A stretch of 46,356 bases of DNA, from the NCBI RefSeq assembly GCF_019656015.1, contig NZ_BPKW01000013.1, positions 1-46,356 of the forward strand, read 5' to 3'. This DNA comes from Leuconostoc inhae (GTDB taxonomy: Bacteria > Bacillota > Bacilli > Lactobacillales > Lactobacillaceae). Numbering within the stretch: position 1 is the first letter of the stretch; each line of letters begins with the position of its first letter. Positions 1 to 8,529 of the stretch are shown here, in pieces. The notes beneath the pieces were generated by a model. That model saw only the letters and a list, made by a program, of their open reading frames with translations, did no database searches and had not been told where the DNA came from. A program made the position numbers and the translations under genes.

Positions 1-77
1 CATAAAAAGCTCCTATATTATATTATCTCGGATTTCGTCCTAGAAAGAAAGTAGTCCGGAATTTCAGTATAGGAGCA
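1..77 (-). mobile_element. IS3-family element, left end only
   Basis: The reverse complement of this stretch matches the left end of the complete IS at 44468-45685 with only a few differences: same terminal TGCTCCTATACTG, same CCGGACTACTTTC tract, and the same Shine-Dalgarno before orfA. The orfA start codon falls exactly on bases 1-3 (cat on the + strand), so the element reads leftwards out of the window. It is a diverged copy, not an identical one. The boundary at 77 is inferred from the terminal repeat. Confidence 0.85.
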
Positions 78-185
78 GTATTGGAAATCAGATATAATTT
101 AGTTGTCGAAATTAATGTTAATGATAGTCGTGCTGATCAAAATAATATCAATGTATTGGATATGAAAATGTCATTTGTCAAATAG
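78..185 (+). pseudogene. 3' stump of a gene cut by the IS
   Basis: From the IS edge a frame stays open for 35 codons and stops at 183-185. The peptide reads ...EIRYNLVVEINVNDS and ends DMKMSFVK. It has no start codon or ribosome binding site of its own, and a good intrinsic terminator follows at 199-225, as expected for the tail of a real gene. I do not recognise the family. The natural reading is that IS insertion removed the 5' part. Confidence 0.55.
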
Positions 186-198
186 ATTATTTTATCAA

Positions 199-225
199 AA
201 CAGTAAATTTATTTACTGTTTTTTT
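199..225 (+). terminator. intrinsic terminator
   Basis: AACAGTAAA and TTTACTGTT form a 9-bp stem over a 4-nt loop, followed by a run of T. It would end transcription of the truncated gene at 78-185. Confidence 0.75.
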
Positions 226-316
226 GTGACAATTAATTTTAAATCATGGTAATTAACATGCCATTTTACATGGCAAATCATTCAAATATATCACTATGTT
301 AACATAACTAAGTGAA

Positions 317-829
317 TCAAATTTTTTTAGCCATTAATAAGTCAGTTTGAGCATCAGTACCTAAGTTAAATCTATGTTCCCCCACAACTTCGAATCCTAG
401 ATGATTATAAAACAATTTAGCATTTTCATTGTATTCCCAGACACCAAGCCATATTTGTTTTTTGTTTAATTCAAACGCTTTTTCTAGCGCCAAATTAAAC
501 ATTTTACGGCCAAGTCCTTTTTTCTGATGACTTTTTCGAATATATATACGTTCAATTTCTAGCGCATCAACAAACTCACTTTCAGATTGTGCGTTTTCAA
601 CATTTAATTTTAAATAAGCCATTTTTTCATTGTTTTTGTCATAAAAAATATAAAATAACGAATTATTATTTTCAATTTCCTTTTTTAACTTTTCAAGTGA
701 ATAACTTTCTTCCAAATATTGATACAAATCACTTTCATCACTTTGACTGCCATAAGTATCTGTAAATGTTTCAATGCTAATTTCTTGTAATTCGTAAACT
801 TGAGCTGCTGTTAATTGCTTGATTTCCAT
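317..829 (-). CDS. GNAT family N-acetyltransferase (PaiA-like)
   Basis: Predicted 170-aa acetyl-CoA-dependent N-acetyltransferase. The N-terminal part (ETFTDTYG...) resembles PaiA-type polyamine or amine acetyltransferases. The acetyl-CoA binding loop appears as QKKGLGRKMF, followed by the usual LGVWEYNENAKLFYNHLGFEVVG ending of the fold (motif split here only by length limits: LGVWEYNENA then KLFYNHLGFE). I chose the ATG at 829 because AAGGGAAG lies 8 nt upstream; an in-frame ATG 30 bases earlier has no such site. The gene stands alone between an IS remnant and the ArsR gene. The substrate cannot be read from sequence; a small amine is a family-based guess. Confidence 0.8.
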   Translation of the reverse strand: MEIKQLTAAQVYELQEISIETFTDTYGSQSDESDLYQYLEESYSLEKLKKEIENNNSLFYIFYDKNNEKMAYLKLNVENAQSESEFVDALEIERIYIRKSHQKKGLGRKMFNLALEKAFELNKKQIWLGVWEYNENAKLFYNHLGFEVVGEHRFNLGTDAQTDLLMAKKI

Positions 830-1127
830 TTTTTGTACTTCCCTTATTTTTAATAACATTGTGATGAGAATATTATTTTATTCACACGAAAAATTTAATT
901 ATATTCGCATAAAAATATATTTTATCATAAGATTTGCTCCAGTTCAATCTTTTTTAAATTTGATATGATGCTCTTTTGACGTAATTAAAAATAATAAATT
1001 ATAGACGTTCTTATTAAAATTAACAATTCTTATCACAACAATTTTTTGTTTAAACAAAGTTGTACTTTAACAAATAAAATCTAATAATCTATCCCAATCA
1101 TTGGATTTTATTTATACAAAACTAACA
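830..1127. other. AT-rich intergenic stretch
   Basis: Almost 300 bases, strongly AT-rich, with no coding frame that has a ribosome binding site. A short palindrome (CCAATCATTGG, about 1093-1103) lies just beyond the end of the ArsR gene and may contribute to termination on the minus strand, but its T tract is weak. Nothing else is supported. Confidence 0.5.
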
Positions 1128-2237
1128 TCATATTTTATATTTTGACTGATTAACCAACAAATTAAAATCTGGCAGCACTTGTTCAAATAACGAGGTTGTC
1201 GCGTAAAAAACATATTTCCCTTGCTTTTCACTTGCCACCAATTCTGCCTCTTTCAAAAGTCTGAGTTGCTTAGAAACATTAGATTGAGTATACGATAGTA
1301 GTTGCGCAAGTCCTTGGGTCGTATTCTTCTCCTCATGCAAGTGAGACACAAGTTCGATTCTTGCAGGGTCACTTAGCGCAAAGAATACTTTGCTCAGTTG
1401 TTCGATATCTAATTTTTTGTGCCGGTTACTGAGACAATCATAGGTAATAAAAATACCCTTAGAAAAGGTTTCCGCAAATAAATGAGGATAAGTGAAATAA
1501 CTTGGCACAAAAAGCAAAGAATCGGCGTTTTTTAACTGAATATTAGCATCAAAAGGCTTTAAAATCATCAGTTTATTATCTTTAAATTGCATACGTTCAA
1601 TTTGAAGTTGGTTCAAAAAACCTTTAAACCCGACGCGATGCATGATTTGACTAGCACTTTCAATTTCTTCTAAAAGTATTTGTTCAATATTTTTGTCATA
1701 CCAATAATCATCAAAAATTAGCGTTCTATATTGACTTATAAAATTGAAAAAACGTTTATATACAGCGTCTGAATCTTTTAAAATGTCTGAAATAATATTT
1801 TCATTATGGCTCAGCTTAAAATCTCCCCATTCCAACCCTTTAGCTAATTTAGGAATAAAACTGTTTTCCCTGTTTTTAGTCATCACAGTCAAAAGATTAA
1901 CCATTTCATCATCTGTCACTGCATTAAGTTTATCCCTTAATAATACAATTTCGTTATCTAAGTTAGTGATAAATATTTCAGTGCTCGGTAAAAACAACGT
2001 CGGCGTTCCTAATTCATAAATTAAACGAAAATAGTGTAAGTCATTATATAATGCTGATATCATTTTCTGTTGCGTCTCCACAATCCATTTCATATGAAGG
2101 CCATGATGTCTAGGATTAAGTAAAATATGCAACGAACGAAACAATTCGTTGAGCGGAGAAAAAACAAACTGAACCCTTTGCGTCAGTGTTTCTTCTGTTT
2201 GGGTAGAAAAATTCTCAAAATTTATTTCAATTGCCAT
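1128..2237 (-). CDS. ArsR-type regulator with long N-terminal domain
   Basis: A 369-aa protein. The last about 100 residues are a winged helix of ArsR type: LSKVFFALSDPARIELVSHL, then the recognition helix region LSYTQSNVSKQLRLLKEAEL and the wing KQGKYVFYATT. The first about 260 residues are not a standard ArsR part; they resemble the long N-terminal extension of DUF5937-type regulators. No metal-binding cysteine cluster is visible, so a small organic ligand or stress signal is more likely than metal. GGAAGG precedes the ATG. It diverges from the MFS exporter at 2394, and the shared 112-base gap holds a promoter with an inverted repeat, so local repression of the exporter is the likely job. 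Confidence 0.75.
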   Translation of the reverse strand: MAIEINFENFSTQTEETLTQRVQFVFSPLNELFRSLHILLNPRHHGLHMKWIVETQQKMISALYNDLHYFRLIYELGTPTLFLPSTEIFITNLDNEIVLLRDKLNAVTDDEMVNLLTVMTKNRENSFIPKLAKGLEWGDFKLSHNENIISDILKDSDAVYKRFFNFISQYRTLIFDDYWYDKNIEQILLEEIESASQIMHRVGFKGFLNQLQIERMQFKDNKLMILKPFDANIQLKNADSLLFVPSYFTYPHLFAETFSKGIFITYDCLSNRHKKLDIEQLSKVFFALSDPARIELVSHLHEEKNTTQGLAQLLSYTQSNVSKQLRLLKEAELVASEKQGKYVFYATTSLFEQVLPDFNLLVNQSKYKI

Positions 2238-2254
2238 GTAAACACCTTCCTCGA

Positions 2255-2294
2255 TTGAATAATATGGAAATCATTACTTATATCGTATCATTTC
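2255..2294 (+). promoter_or_regulatory. exporter promoter with inverted-repeat operator
   Basis: TTGAAT (2255-2260), 17-bp spacer, TTATAT (2278-2283). An imperfect inverted repeat GAAATCATTAC (2267-2277) / GTATCATTTC (2285-2294) straddles the -10. This is the expected place for repression by the divergent ArsR-type protein. Binding is inference. Confidence 0.5.
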
Positions 2295-2349
2295 TTTGTG
2301 AAAAAGCGCATGATGAAATCAGTAAAAATAAATTTTGGAGGCTGATTTT

Positions 2350-2397
2350 ATGATTAAAAGTATCAAAAGTTGCTATATACAGGTGCAACTCTTATGA
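2350..2397 (+). CDS. 15-aa leader peptide, coupled to exporter
   Basis: GGAGG lies 8-12 nt upstream of an ATG that opens a 15-codon frame, MIKSIKSCYIQVQLL. Its TGA (2395-2397) overlaps the exporter start (ATG 2394-2396) as ATGA. The exporter start has no strong ribosome binding site of its own, so the leader supplies ribosomes by translational coupling. Such arrangements can allow induction by ribosome stalling, but no alternative hairpin is obvious, so only coupling is supported. Confidence 0.55.
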   Translation: MIKSIKSCYIQVQLL

Positions 2398-3749
2398 AGA
2401 TAATTAATAAATCAAAAATCGAGAATCTTATTATTCTTGTTGCTTGTATTGGCATGTTTCTTTCAACCCTTGATACAGGAATAATGAATATTGCGCTACC
2501 ATTCCTCACACATCACTTTGAAACGACAAATTCTATCGCAACCATCAGTATTTCAGGCTACACAATGACTCTTGCGGCCGTCATCATGTTTTTTGGTGTA
2601 CTGAGTGATAAGATTGGGAAACTTAAAGTTTCTCTGTACGGTTTCATTATTTTTGGATTAAGTTCCTTGTTGGCAGGGTTTTCAGTAAATATTGACATGT
2701 TGATCTTTTTTAGGATTTTTCAAGGAATCGGAGCAGCAGGACTACAAGCTACCTCTATTACTATGATTACAACTTTTGTAAATAAAGAACGGCTACATAC
2801 AGCGATTGGTATATTAGGTATCGCAATAGGGCTTGGCCCAGTCCTAGGACCAACAATAGGTGGACTTTTTTTATCTCTTGGCGATTGGCGCTGGATCTTT
2901 TGGATGAATGTTCCGATTGTTTTGATTTCTCTATTAACAACTATTTTTTTATTTAAAAATGTGAAAGAGCATCTAATCGTGCAACACAAAATTGATCGTA
3001 TAGGTATGATGTTAAGTGCAGTAATTATTATTTGTTTACTTTCAGGTTTATCCTTTGTGCAAAGTAATGTTGCTTTAGCTGGATTACTCATACTCACAGC
3101 CATTATTTTCACATGGATTTTATTCAAAATAGAACATCATCAAACAAATCCATTATTTAGCCTGAAATTATACAAAAAGAGTCAACACTTAGGCCTGTTT
3201 CTACTCGAAACAATGACTTTCGGCTTTGCATCAGCACTGATTTTTCTTTTTCCACCTTTTCTACTCGAAAAACATCTAGGAGTAAGTGCCGGTTTAGCTG
3301 GCCTATTTGTACTTGGAACACCTGTTGGACTCGTTATTTTCTCGAGAATTAGTAGTAAGTTGAACAAAGGAAATAAAGGTAGAAAATTTGTTAGTATTGG
3401 TTTTATTATGATGACACTTTCATTTATTTTATTGTTTGCATGTCATACTCTGCTGACACCATTCCTAGTAACAATCTTCCTTTTCATTTACGGTATTGGT
3501 GGTGGCCTCTTTCAACCCGCAAATATTGCGCTCATTTCTAAATCCGTGCCAATCACGATTCAAGGAGAAATAGGGTCACTTCAAAGAATGGTACAAAACA
3601 TTGGTATTTCTACTGGCGTCACCATTGGTGGTGTGATTTTATCATTACATGATTCTTTATTGCAGAATATCAAGATTGGATGGCTTTTAGGTGCAATAGT
3701 TCTTGTCGTAATAATTATAATTGATTGTTTTTCTAGCGATCACAATTGA
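2394..3749 (+). CDS. MFS multidrug exporter, DHA2 (EmrB/QacA) type
   Basis: About 451 aa and very hydrophobic, consistent with 14 membrane segments. Family signs: DTGIMNIALP in helix 1 (DHA2 motif D1, usually LDxTIVNVALP), GVLSDKIGKLKVSLYG for motif A, RIFQGIGAAGLQA for motif B, and GPVLGPTIGG for motif C, the antiporter signature. Likely a proton-driven exporter of drugs or toxic metabolites in the membrane. The ATG at 2394 fits the usual N-terminal length; a TTG at 2370 in the same frame has no ribosome binding site. Expression probably depends on the leader ORF and on the divergent ArsR-type regulator. Confidence 0.85.
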   Translation: MKIINKSKIENLIILVACIGMFLSTLDTGIMNIALPFLTHHFETTNSIATISISGYTMTLAAVIMFFGVLSDKIGKLKVSLYGFIIFGLSSLLAGFSVNIDMLIFFRIFQGIGAAGLQATSITMITTFVNKERLHTAIGILGIAIGLGPVLGPTIGGLFLSLGDWRWIFWMNVPIVLISLLTTIFLFKNVKEHLIVQHKIDRIGMMLSAVIIICLLSGLSFVQSNVALAGLLILTAIIFTWILFKIEHHQTNPLFSLKLYKKSQHLGLFLLETMTFGFASALIFLFPPFLLEKHLGVSAGLAGLFVLGTPVGLVIFSRISSKLNKGNKGRKFVSIGFIMMTLSFILLFACHTLLTPFLVTIFLFIYGIGGGLFQPANIALISKSVPITIQGEIGSLQRMVQNIGISTGVTIGGVILSLHDSLLQNIKIGWLLGAIVLVVIIIIDCFSSDHN

Positions 3750-3775
3750 TCTACATTTCGAAATAGAGGGCAAAC

Positions 3776-3796
3776 AAAAAAGCATCCTAAGGATGC
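3776..3796 (-). terminator. terminator of toxin mRNA
   Basis: On the minus strand a perfect GCATCC-TTA-GGATGC hairpin is followed by six T, 11 bases beyond the toxin stop codon. It has no T tract for the + strand, so it serves the toxin mRNA rather than the upstream exporter. Confidence 0.85.
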
Positions 3797-3806
3797 CCAC
3801 ATGATC

Positions 3807-3911
3807 TCAATGACCGTCACGGTCATCAAAATAACGTTTAATTGCAAACATTACAACTGCCACACAAATTGTGTTGAACAGTTGTGTTAGTTCTTGGAAG
3901 AAATATATCAT
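3807..3911 (-). CDS. Fst-like type I toxin, 34 aa
   Basis: A 34-residue peptide beginning MIYFFQELTQLFNTI, then one hydrophobic segment (CVAVVMFAI) and a charged tail KRYFDDRDGH. One membrane helix followed by a basic/aromatic stretch and a charged, Asp/Arg-containing tail is the pattern of the Fst/Ldr family of type I toxins, which damage the membrane from inside. AAGGAGG is well placed before ATG 3911. The ribosome binding site can fold on itself (GGAG with CTCC around GTGAAAA), a known translation brake in this family. The mRNA has its own promoter and terminator. A divergent sRNA at 4010-4082 is complementary to the ribosome binding site and start codon. Family assignment is by pattern, not by search. 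Confidence 0.8.
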   Translation of the reverse strand: MIYFFQELTQLFNTICVAVVMFAIKRYFDDRDGH

Positions 3912-3962
3912 GGAGTTTTCACCTCCTTGCCGTTGCGTATAGTAGGAAACAACAGCTTTTTA

Positions 3963-3990
3963 AGTATATCATGTTTTGAAATGTCACCAA
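3963..3990 (-). promoter_or_regulatory. toxin promoter
   Basis: Minus-strand TTGGTG (3985-3990), 16-bp spacer, TATACT (3963-3968). Transcription would start near 3955, giving a toxin mRNA of roughly 180 nt. It overlaps, back to back, the stronger sRNA promoter at 3976-4004, so the two probably interfere. Confidence 0.6.
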
Positions 3991-4004
3991 TAAAATGCTA
4001 TAAT
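3976..4004 (+). promoter_or_regulatory. sRNA promoter, near consensus
   Basis: TTGAAA (3976-3981), exactly 17 bp, TATAAT (3999-4004). It is one of the best promoter matches in the window and drives the antisense-like sRNA away from the toxin gene. Stronger expression of antitoxin RNA than of toxin is what a type I system needs. Confidence 0.8.
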
Positions 4005-4009
4005 GTAAG

Positions 4010-4082
4010 CAGGAAGAAATACATGGAGACTCACCTCTCTAGTAAAAAAGGGCTAGTGCGTAGGAACACCAGCTCTTTTTTG
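4010..4082 (+). ncRNA. candidate antitoxin sRNA
   Basis: An RNA of about 73 nt, from the promoter at 3976-4004 to a terminator whose stem is 4044-4058 / 4067-4081 with a U tail. Its DNA is a degraded direct duplication of the toxin leader. GGAAGAAATA, CATGGAG and TCACCT occur in order at 3896-3924 and again at 4012-4035; GCGTA, TAGGAA and CAGCT occur at 3935-3957 and again at 4058-4074. Because the toxin is read from the other strand, the sRNA is complementary to the toxin ribosome binding site, start codon and 5' leader. The terminator loop carries the second complementary block. Function is inferred. Confidence 0.7.
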
Positions 4083-4308
4083 TTTGGCATTTTTGGGTTT
4101 AGATAGGCTACATTATGGTGACTATAAATGTAAAAGTGCTTTTAATTTTCTTTGCCAAGTGTATTTAAAGCCCATAGTGTTGACTGCATAAAATCTGTTT
4201 AATATAGCCAACGTACGAATATTAAGTAAAAATACTCCCCAAATGGATCAGCCCAAAAAGACTTGAATATAAGACAACAGCTTCTATTTGAACTTCTTTT
4301 GAAAACAT
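4083..4308. other. intergenic, nothing recognised
   Basis: Between the sRNA terminator and the hairpin at 4309 no frame has a ribosome binding site, and no promoter or repeat stands out. Confidence 0.4.
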
Positions 4309-4345
4309 AACCCCCTGAGTTTGATTTTCTCCAACTCAGGGGGTT
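4309..4345 (-). terminator. strong hairpin after nhaC-like gene
   Basis: AACCCCCTGAGTT and AACTCAGGGGGTT make a perfect 13-bp, GC-rich stem. It lies 41 bases past the transporter stop. Minus-strand bases after it are T-rich but interrupted (TTATGTTTTC). Confidence 0.65.
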
Positions 4346-4386
4346 CAGTTCAACACTTAATAGCTGAGTCAATTTTTGTTTACAAT

Positions 4387-5742
4387 CTACTGTTCTTTTT
4401 GTCTCAACCCAACACCCGTCACAGCTGATAATACTGACATGACTGGTGACAATAGGGCAAATAATGTAAATGGCGCAAATTCAATCACTGGCACGCCTAA
4501 TGTTTGTGCAGCAAAGCCGCCTGCCACGCCCCATGGTACCAAGTAATTCATGACTGTCCCTGAGTCTTCAATTGTTCGACCGAGAGCCAATGGTGATAAC
4601 GCAACTTTTTTAAAGCTCTCTTTAAACAATTGCCCTGGTAAAATTGTTGCCAAATATTGTTCGCCAACTAAAAAGTTAGCGCCAATTCCCGTCAATAATG
4701 TTGCCAATATAATTGAACGTTGTGTCTGTAAATGGACAACAATGGGTGCCATGACACGTTTCAAAATACCCAATCCGCTTAACAATCCACCCAAGGCAAG
4801 TGCCAACATAATCATCATAATCGTTTCCATCATGGCAGACATCCCCCCACGATTAAGCAATGACATCAACGTTGCGTTAGTACTTGTTGTATGAAAACCG
4901 TTCACTAATAAGTCAGCCCAGGCCTTCAAGCTATGCTGTGTTAAAAACATGACACTTGATACTAAAACGTTGATCATCAGAGCAGGAATAGCAGGCAATT
5001 TAAACCATGCCGTTGCAACCAATAACACGAGTGGCACAATCGCCCACCATGTCGGTTGTAGCAAAGGTAGCAACGCCGTAATCTTACGGGTAGCATCTGC
5101 ATGAGTTTGATGCCCTAAACTCATAACAATCGTCACAATAAACGTTAAACTCCAAGCTGGTACAGTCGTCCACATCAGATTTTTGATATGTGCAAATAAA
5201 TCCGTTTCGGAAATGGCACTGGCTAAGTTCGTTGAATCTGATAATGGCGAATTCTTATCACCAAAAATTGCCCCTGACAACACAATCCCAGCAACTATGG
5301 CTGGATTGATACCCATCAATGTGCCAACGCCCATTAGCGCAACACCAACTGTCGATAGCGTCGTAAATGCGCTACCGATTAGTGTGCCAATAATTGATGT
5401 TGTAATGAAAGCCGTCGGCAAGAAAAAAGCAGGTGTTAAGACTTTAAAGCCAACCCAAATCATTGTTGGAATCACTCCGATTGCCAACCATAAGGCAATG
5501 AGTGCACCAATTAATAAGAATAAAAATAATGGCGTCAATCCTGACTCAACACCCTTAATCAGCGCTGTTTGGCTAGCTTGCCAAGAAATACCCCTAAAAC
5601 GGGCAACGACCATAATCATACCAATGACAAGTAAGATCGGTGCAATCGGTGCCAGCCCAAAGCCAATCACACCAACTGCCAAAATCATAACTGTCGCGAC
5701 AACTAGTGCCACTGAAGTTCCTGTGTTTAATTTATTATCCAT
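4387..5742 (-). CDS. NhaC-family transporter under Tyr T-box
   Basis: A 451-aa membrane protein with about 10-12 hydrophobic segments. The motif GAIFGDKNSPLSDSTNLA near the middle is typical of the NhaC Na+/H+ antiporter family, with a second repeat-like block later (TILPGQLFKE...LGRTIEDSGTVMNYLVPWG region). GGAGAAG precedes the ATG. The gene is preceded by a T-box whose specifier reads TAC. NhaC-like genes under tyrosine T-boxes have been proposed in Firmicutes genome surveys to move tyrosine rather than, or along with, sodium. So the family is clear, while tyrosine transport is inferred from regulation. Confidence 0.8.
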   Translation of the reverse strand: MDNKLNTGTSVALVVATVMILAVGVIGFGLAPIAPILLVIGMIMVVARFRGISWQASQTALIKGVESGLTPLFLFLLIGALIALWLAIGVIPTMIWVGFKVLTPAFFLPTAFITTSIIGTLIGSAFTTLSTVGVALMGVGTLMGINPAIVAGIVLSGAIFGDKNSPLSDSTNLASAISETDLFAHIKNLMWTTVPAWSLTFIVTIVMSLGHQTHADATRKITALLPLLQPTWWAIVPLVLLVATAWFKLPAIPALMINVLVSSVMFLTQHSLKAWADLLVNGFHTTSTNATLMSLLNRGGMSAMMETIMMIMLALALGGLLSGLGILKRVMAPIVVHLQTQRSIILATLLTGIGANFLVGEQYLATILPGQLFKESFKKVALSPLALGRTIEDSGTVMNYLVPWGVAGGFAAQTLGVPVIEFAPFTLFALLSPVMSVLSAVTGVGLRQKEQ

Positions 5743-5775
5743 ACCACTTCTCCTGTCAATTTTTATATTGTGACA

Positions 5776-6008
5776 ATAAAAAAGTCCCCGCTGTCACATT
5801 GACAGAAGGGACGAATTGACATTTAAAAATCCGTGGTACCACCCAGCTTACGCGCTAAAAAACGCATCACTTTGGCATTTGATAACATGGTGCTGCCATG
5901 CTTAAATCGATAGCTGTATTTCGAATATTAACACCTGTGCAGTTTTCACCAACCACTGCTTCTCTTCACGCCGAATGTCTATTCTACTCAATAATTGCTA
6001 ATTTCAAG
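5776..6008 (-). promoter_or_regulatory. T-box riboswitch, tyrosine specifier
   Basis: Minus-strand leader of about 230 nt. The T-box core GGGTGGTACCACGG is at about 5831-5844. The stem I specifier loop has AGTA on its 5' side and GAAATACA on its 3' side. Between them, TAC at 5916-5918 is the best specifier codon (tyrosine). The UGGU bulge would pair with an ACCA tRNA end, fitting the A discriminator of tRNA-Tyr. A terminator follows (GTCCC and CTGTCA paired with TGACAG and GGGAC, 5784-5812, then a T tract to 5776). Uncharged tRNA-Tyr should allow read-through into the NhaC-like gene. Confidence 0.85.
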
Positions 6009-6015
6009 TAAGTTA

Positions 6016-6044
6016 AGTCTACTATGCCACTGAATTTTTGTCAA
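6016..6044 (-). promoter_or_regulatory. promoter of T-box leader
   Basis: TTGACA (6039-6044), 17 bp, TAGACT (6016-6021) on the minus strand. The same 27 bases, 6022-6048, recur exactly at 9694-9720 inside the end of an MFS gene (see findings). Confidence 0.75.
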
Positions 6045-6085
6045 CACGGCATTTTTCACCAAAACACGTCCACAAGGAAACCTAA

Positions 6086-8470
6086 TTATTTAATATCATG
6101 CCATTGCCAATTGACAACGTCTGGTAAATCGGTCCCTTTATCACAAATATAAGCAGTATGCTGCGCGAGTATCGTATCCATTTTCTGATTGAATTGACCA
6201 GCTGCATCAGCATAACGAGTTGCATTAATGGCATCCTTAGCTAAGTGAAACCGATCAAGTTCATTAAGTACACGCATATCAAAAGGTGTTGTAATGTCAC
6301 CATTTTCACGATAACCATGAAAAATAACGTGATGATTATGGCGATCATAAAACAAATCGCGAGCGAGACTTTCAAAACCATGAAAAGCGAAAATAACTGG
6401 CTTATCAATCGTAAAGTAACGATCAAATTCGTCGTCACTCAAACCACGACTATCTTGATCATTCCCCTTTTTACGCAGTTTCAGTAAATCTATAACATTT
6501 ATGAAACGGAATTTTAAATCAGGAAAATTATCATGCAATAACGAAATAGCTGCTAAGCTTTCCATCGTTGCTTCAGTACCACCAGCTGCAAAAATAATAT
6601 CCGGCGCAACATTATTATCATTTGAAGCCCAAGGAATAATTCCTAATCCATTATCAACTAATTTAGTTGCTTCATCGATTGTAAACCATTGGGTTCGTGG
6701 ATGTTTAGAAGCAACAATAATATTGATTTTATTACGGACCTTGAATGATTTATTCATCACAGCCAAAAGTGAATTTGCATCGGCTGGTAAAAATTCATTG
6801 ACAAACTCATGTCCTTTTTCAGCCATATGTGTCAACATACCTGGATCTTGATGCGTATACCCATTATGATCTTGTTGAAAAGCATGAGACGCGTTGACAA
6901 TATTTAACGAGGGATAATCATGACGCCAAGTCTGTTCTGTCGCCTTACGCAGCCACTTATAATATTGTGTGAGCATAGAATCAACAACACGCGTAAAGGC
7001 TTCATATGATGCAAAGAAACCATGTCTTCCAGTAAGAACATACCCTTCGAGCCAGCCTTCAGCTTGATGTTCAGATAATTGTGCATCCAGTATACGACCT
7101 GAATGTGCCATAGCTTGGTCATTTGGTGTATGAATATCTTGCATCCATTGACGATTAGTCACCTTAAATTCATCCCATAAGCGGTTTGACATTGTTTCAT
7201 CTGGACCAAATTGTCGGAAATTAGAGGGATTTTTTTCCATGATATCAGCAATAAAAGTTGAAACAATTTGTAGATCCATTTTCTGCGTTTGATTATTTTT
7301 AAGTTCATTGCTAGCAACCGCAAATTTCTTATAATCAGGCATTTTTAACAGCTTTGTATTAATACCGCCATTAGTGATGGGATTCATCGCCATACGCTGA
7401 TTTCCCTGAGGTTGATTAACACGTACAATATCTGTTAATGTCCCATCTTGATTAAATAATTCTTCTGGTTTGTAAGAAGTCATCCAATCAGTCAACATCG
7501 TTTTATGTTCTAAATGGTTGGCATCCACAGGAATAGGCACTTGGTGGGCACGAAAAGAATTTTCAATTGGGTTTCCTGCCAAATCTTTCTTTGGCCCTGT
7601 CCATCCTTTGGGTGCACGTAACACAATCATTGGCCAGATTGGCAATGATTCGTCATCCATTTGACGGGCATTCTGTTGGATCGCTTTAATTTTTTCTACT
7701 GCCGTATCAACTGCTTTAGCCATAGCACCATGGGCTTTAAAATTATCACTGCCATCAGTCTCGACAAATAACGGCTGCCACCCCATACCTTCGTAATACT
7801 TTTCAATATCATTGTCACTCATTCGCGACAAGATTGTCGGATTCGAAATTTTAAAACCATTAACCTGCACAATCGGTAAAATAGCACCATCATGAATCGG
7901 ATTAATAAATTTACTGGAAAACCATGATGCCGCTAGAGGACCCGTCTCAGATTCACCATCACCCACTTCTACAGCAGCAATTACGTCAGGGTTATCCAAA
8001 ATAGCACCAACACCGTGAGAAATTGAATAGCCTAGTTCACCCCCCTCATGCATTGATCCAGGCGTTTCCGGCGCAGCATGAGAAGCAATGCCACCTGGAA
8101 ACGAAAACTGTTTAAACAAGCGTTGCATGCCCTGAATATTCTGAGTGATATTGGGGTACATGTTCGTATATGAACCATCCAAATAGGCATTAGATACCAT
8201 TACTTGGCCACCATGACCCGAGCCTTCTATGTAAAACATATTCAAATCATACTTCAAAATAGCACGATTTAAGTGGGCATAAATAAAGTTTTGTGGGGCA
8301 ATTGTTCCCCAATGCCCAATCGGTTTTATTTTGACGTCTTCAGAGGTTAATTCACTTTGTAGTAACGGATTTTTCCTCAAAAAAAGTTGACCAACAGATA
8401 AATAATTAGCAGCTCGCCAATAAGCGTCAACATAGTTTAAATAATCTTTTGAATCGTAATCAATTGTCAT
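6086..8470 (-). CDS. xfp: xylulose-5-phosphate (fructose-6-phosphate) phosphoketolase
   Basis: A 794-aa thiamine-diphosphate enzyme of full length. It splits xylulose-5-phosphate with phosphate to acetyl phosphate and glyceraldehyde-3-phosphate, the committing step of heterofermentation. Visible signatures are [20 protein letters not shown] near residue 50, [17 protein letters not shown] near 123, [13 protein letters not shown] near 141, and the TPP/Mg motif [11 protein letters not shown] at about 170-180. The C-terminal part includes FASYEAF and [22 protein letters not shown] precedes the ATG. It lies 59 bases after a HAD phosphatase on the same strand and may share its transcript. Whether it also uses fructose-6-phosphate cannot be told from the sequence. 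Confidence 0.96.
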   Translation of the reverse strand: MTIDYDSKDYLNYVDAYWRAANYLSVGQLFLRKNPLLQSELTSEDVKIKPIGHWGTIAPQNFIYAHLNRAILKYDLNMFYIEGSGHGGQVMVSNAYLDGSYTNMYPNITQNIQGMQRLFKQFSFPGGIASHAAPETPGSMHEGGELGYSISHGVGAILDNPDVIAAVEVGDGESETGPLAASWFSSKFINPIHDGAILPIVQVNGFKISNPTILSRMSDNDIEKYYEGMGWQPLFVETDGSDNFKAHGAMAKAVDTAVEKIKAIQQNARQMDDESLPIWPMIVLRAPKGWTGPKKDLAGNPIENSFRAHQVPIPVDANHLEHKTMLTDWMTSYKPEELFNQDGTLTDIVRVNQPQGNQRMAMNPITNGGINTKLLKMPDYKKFAVASNELKNNQTQKMDLQIVSTFIADIMEKNPSNFRQFGPDETMSNRLWDEFKVTNRQWMQDIHTPNDQAMAHSGRILDAQLSEHQAEGWLEGYVLTGRHGFFASYEAFTRVVDSMLTQYYKWLRKATEQTWRHDYPSLNIVNASHAFQQDHNGYTHQDPGMLTHMAEKGHEFVNEFLPADANSLLAVMNKSFKVRNKINIIVASKHPRTQWFTIDEATKLVDNGLGIIPWASNDNNVAPDIIFAAGGTEATMESLAAISLLHDNFPDLKFRFINVIDLLKLRKKGNDQDSRGLSDDEFDRYFTIDKPVIFAFHGFESLARDLFYDRHNHHVIFHGYRENGDITTPFDMRVLNELDRFHLAKDAINATRYADAAGQFNQKMDTILAQHTAYICDKGTDLPDVVNWQWHDIK

Positions 8471-8529
8471 TTGTTCTCCTTCACAAACTACTTTTTAATC
8501 TTTTTTAGGCAGTCACAACGCCTTTTCTA

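Noticed and set aside
3894-4106. 70-codon + strand frame over the toxin-antitoxin locus
   Set aside because: Covers an antisense toxin gene, two promoters and an sRNA; it lacks a ribosome binding site and a plausible protein pattern.
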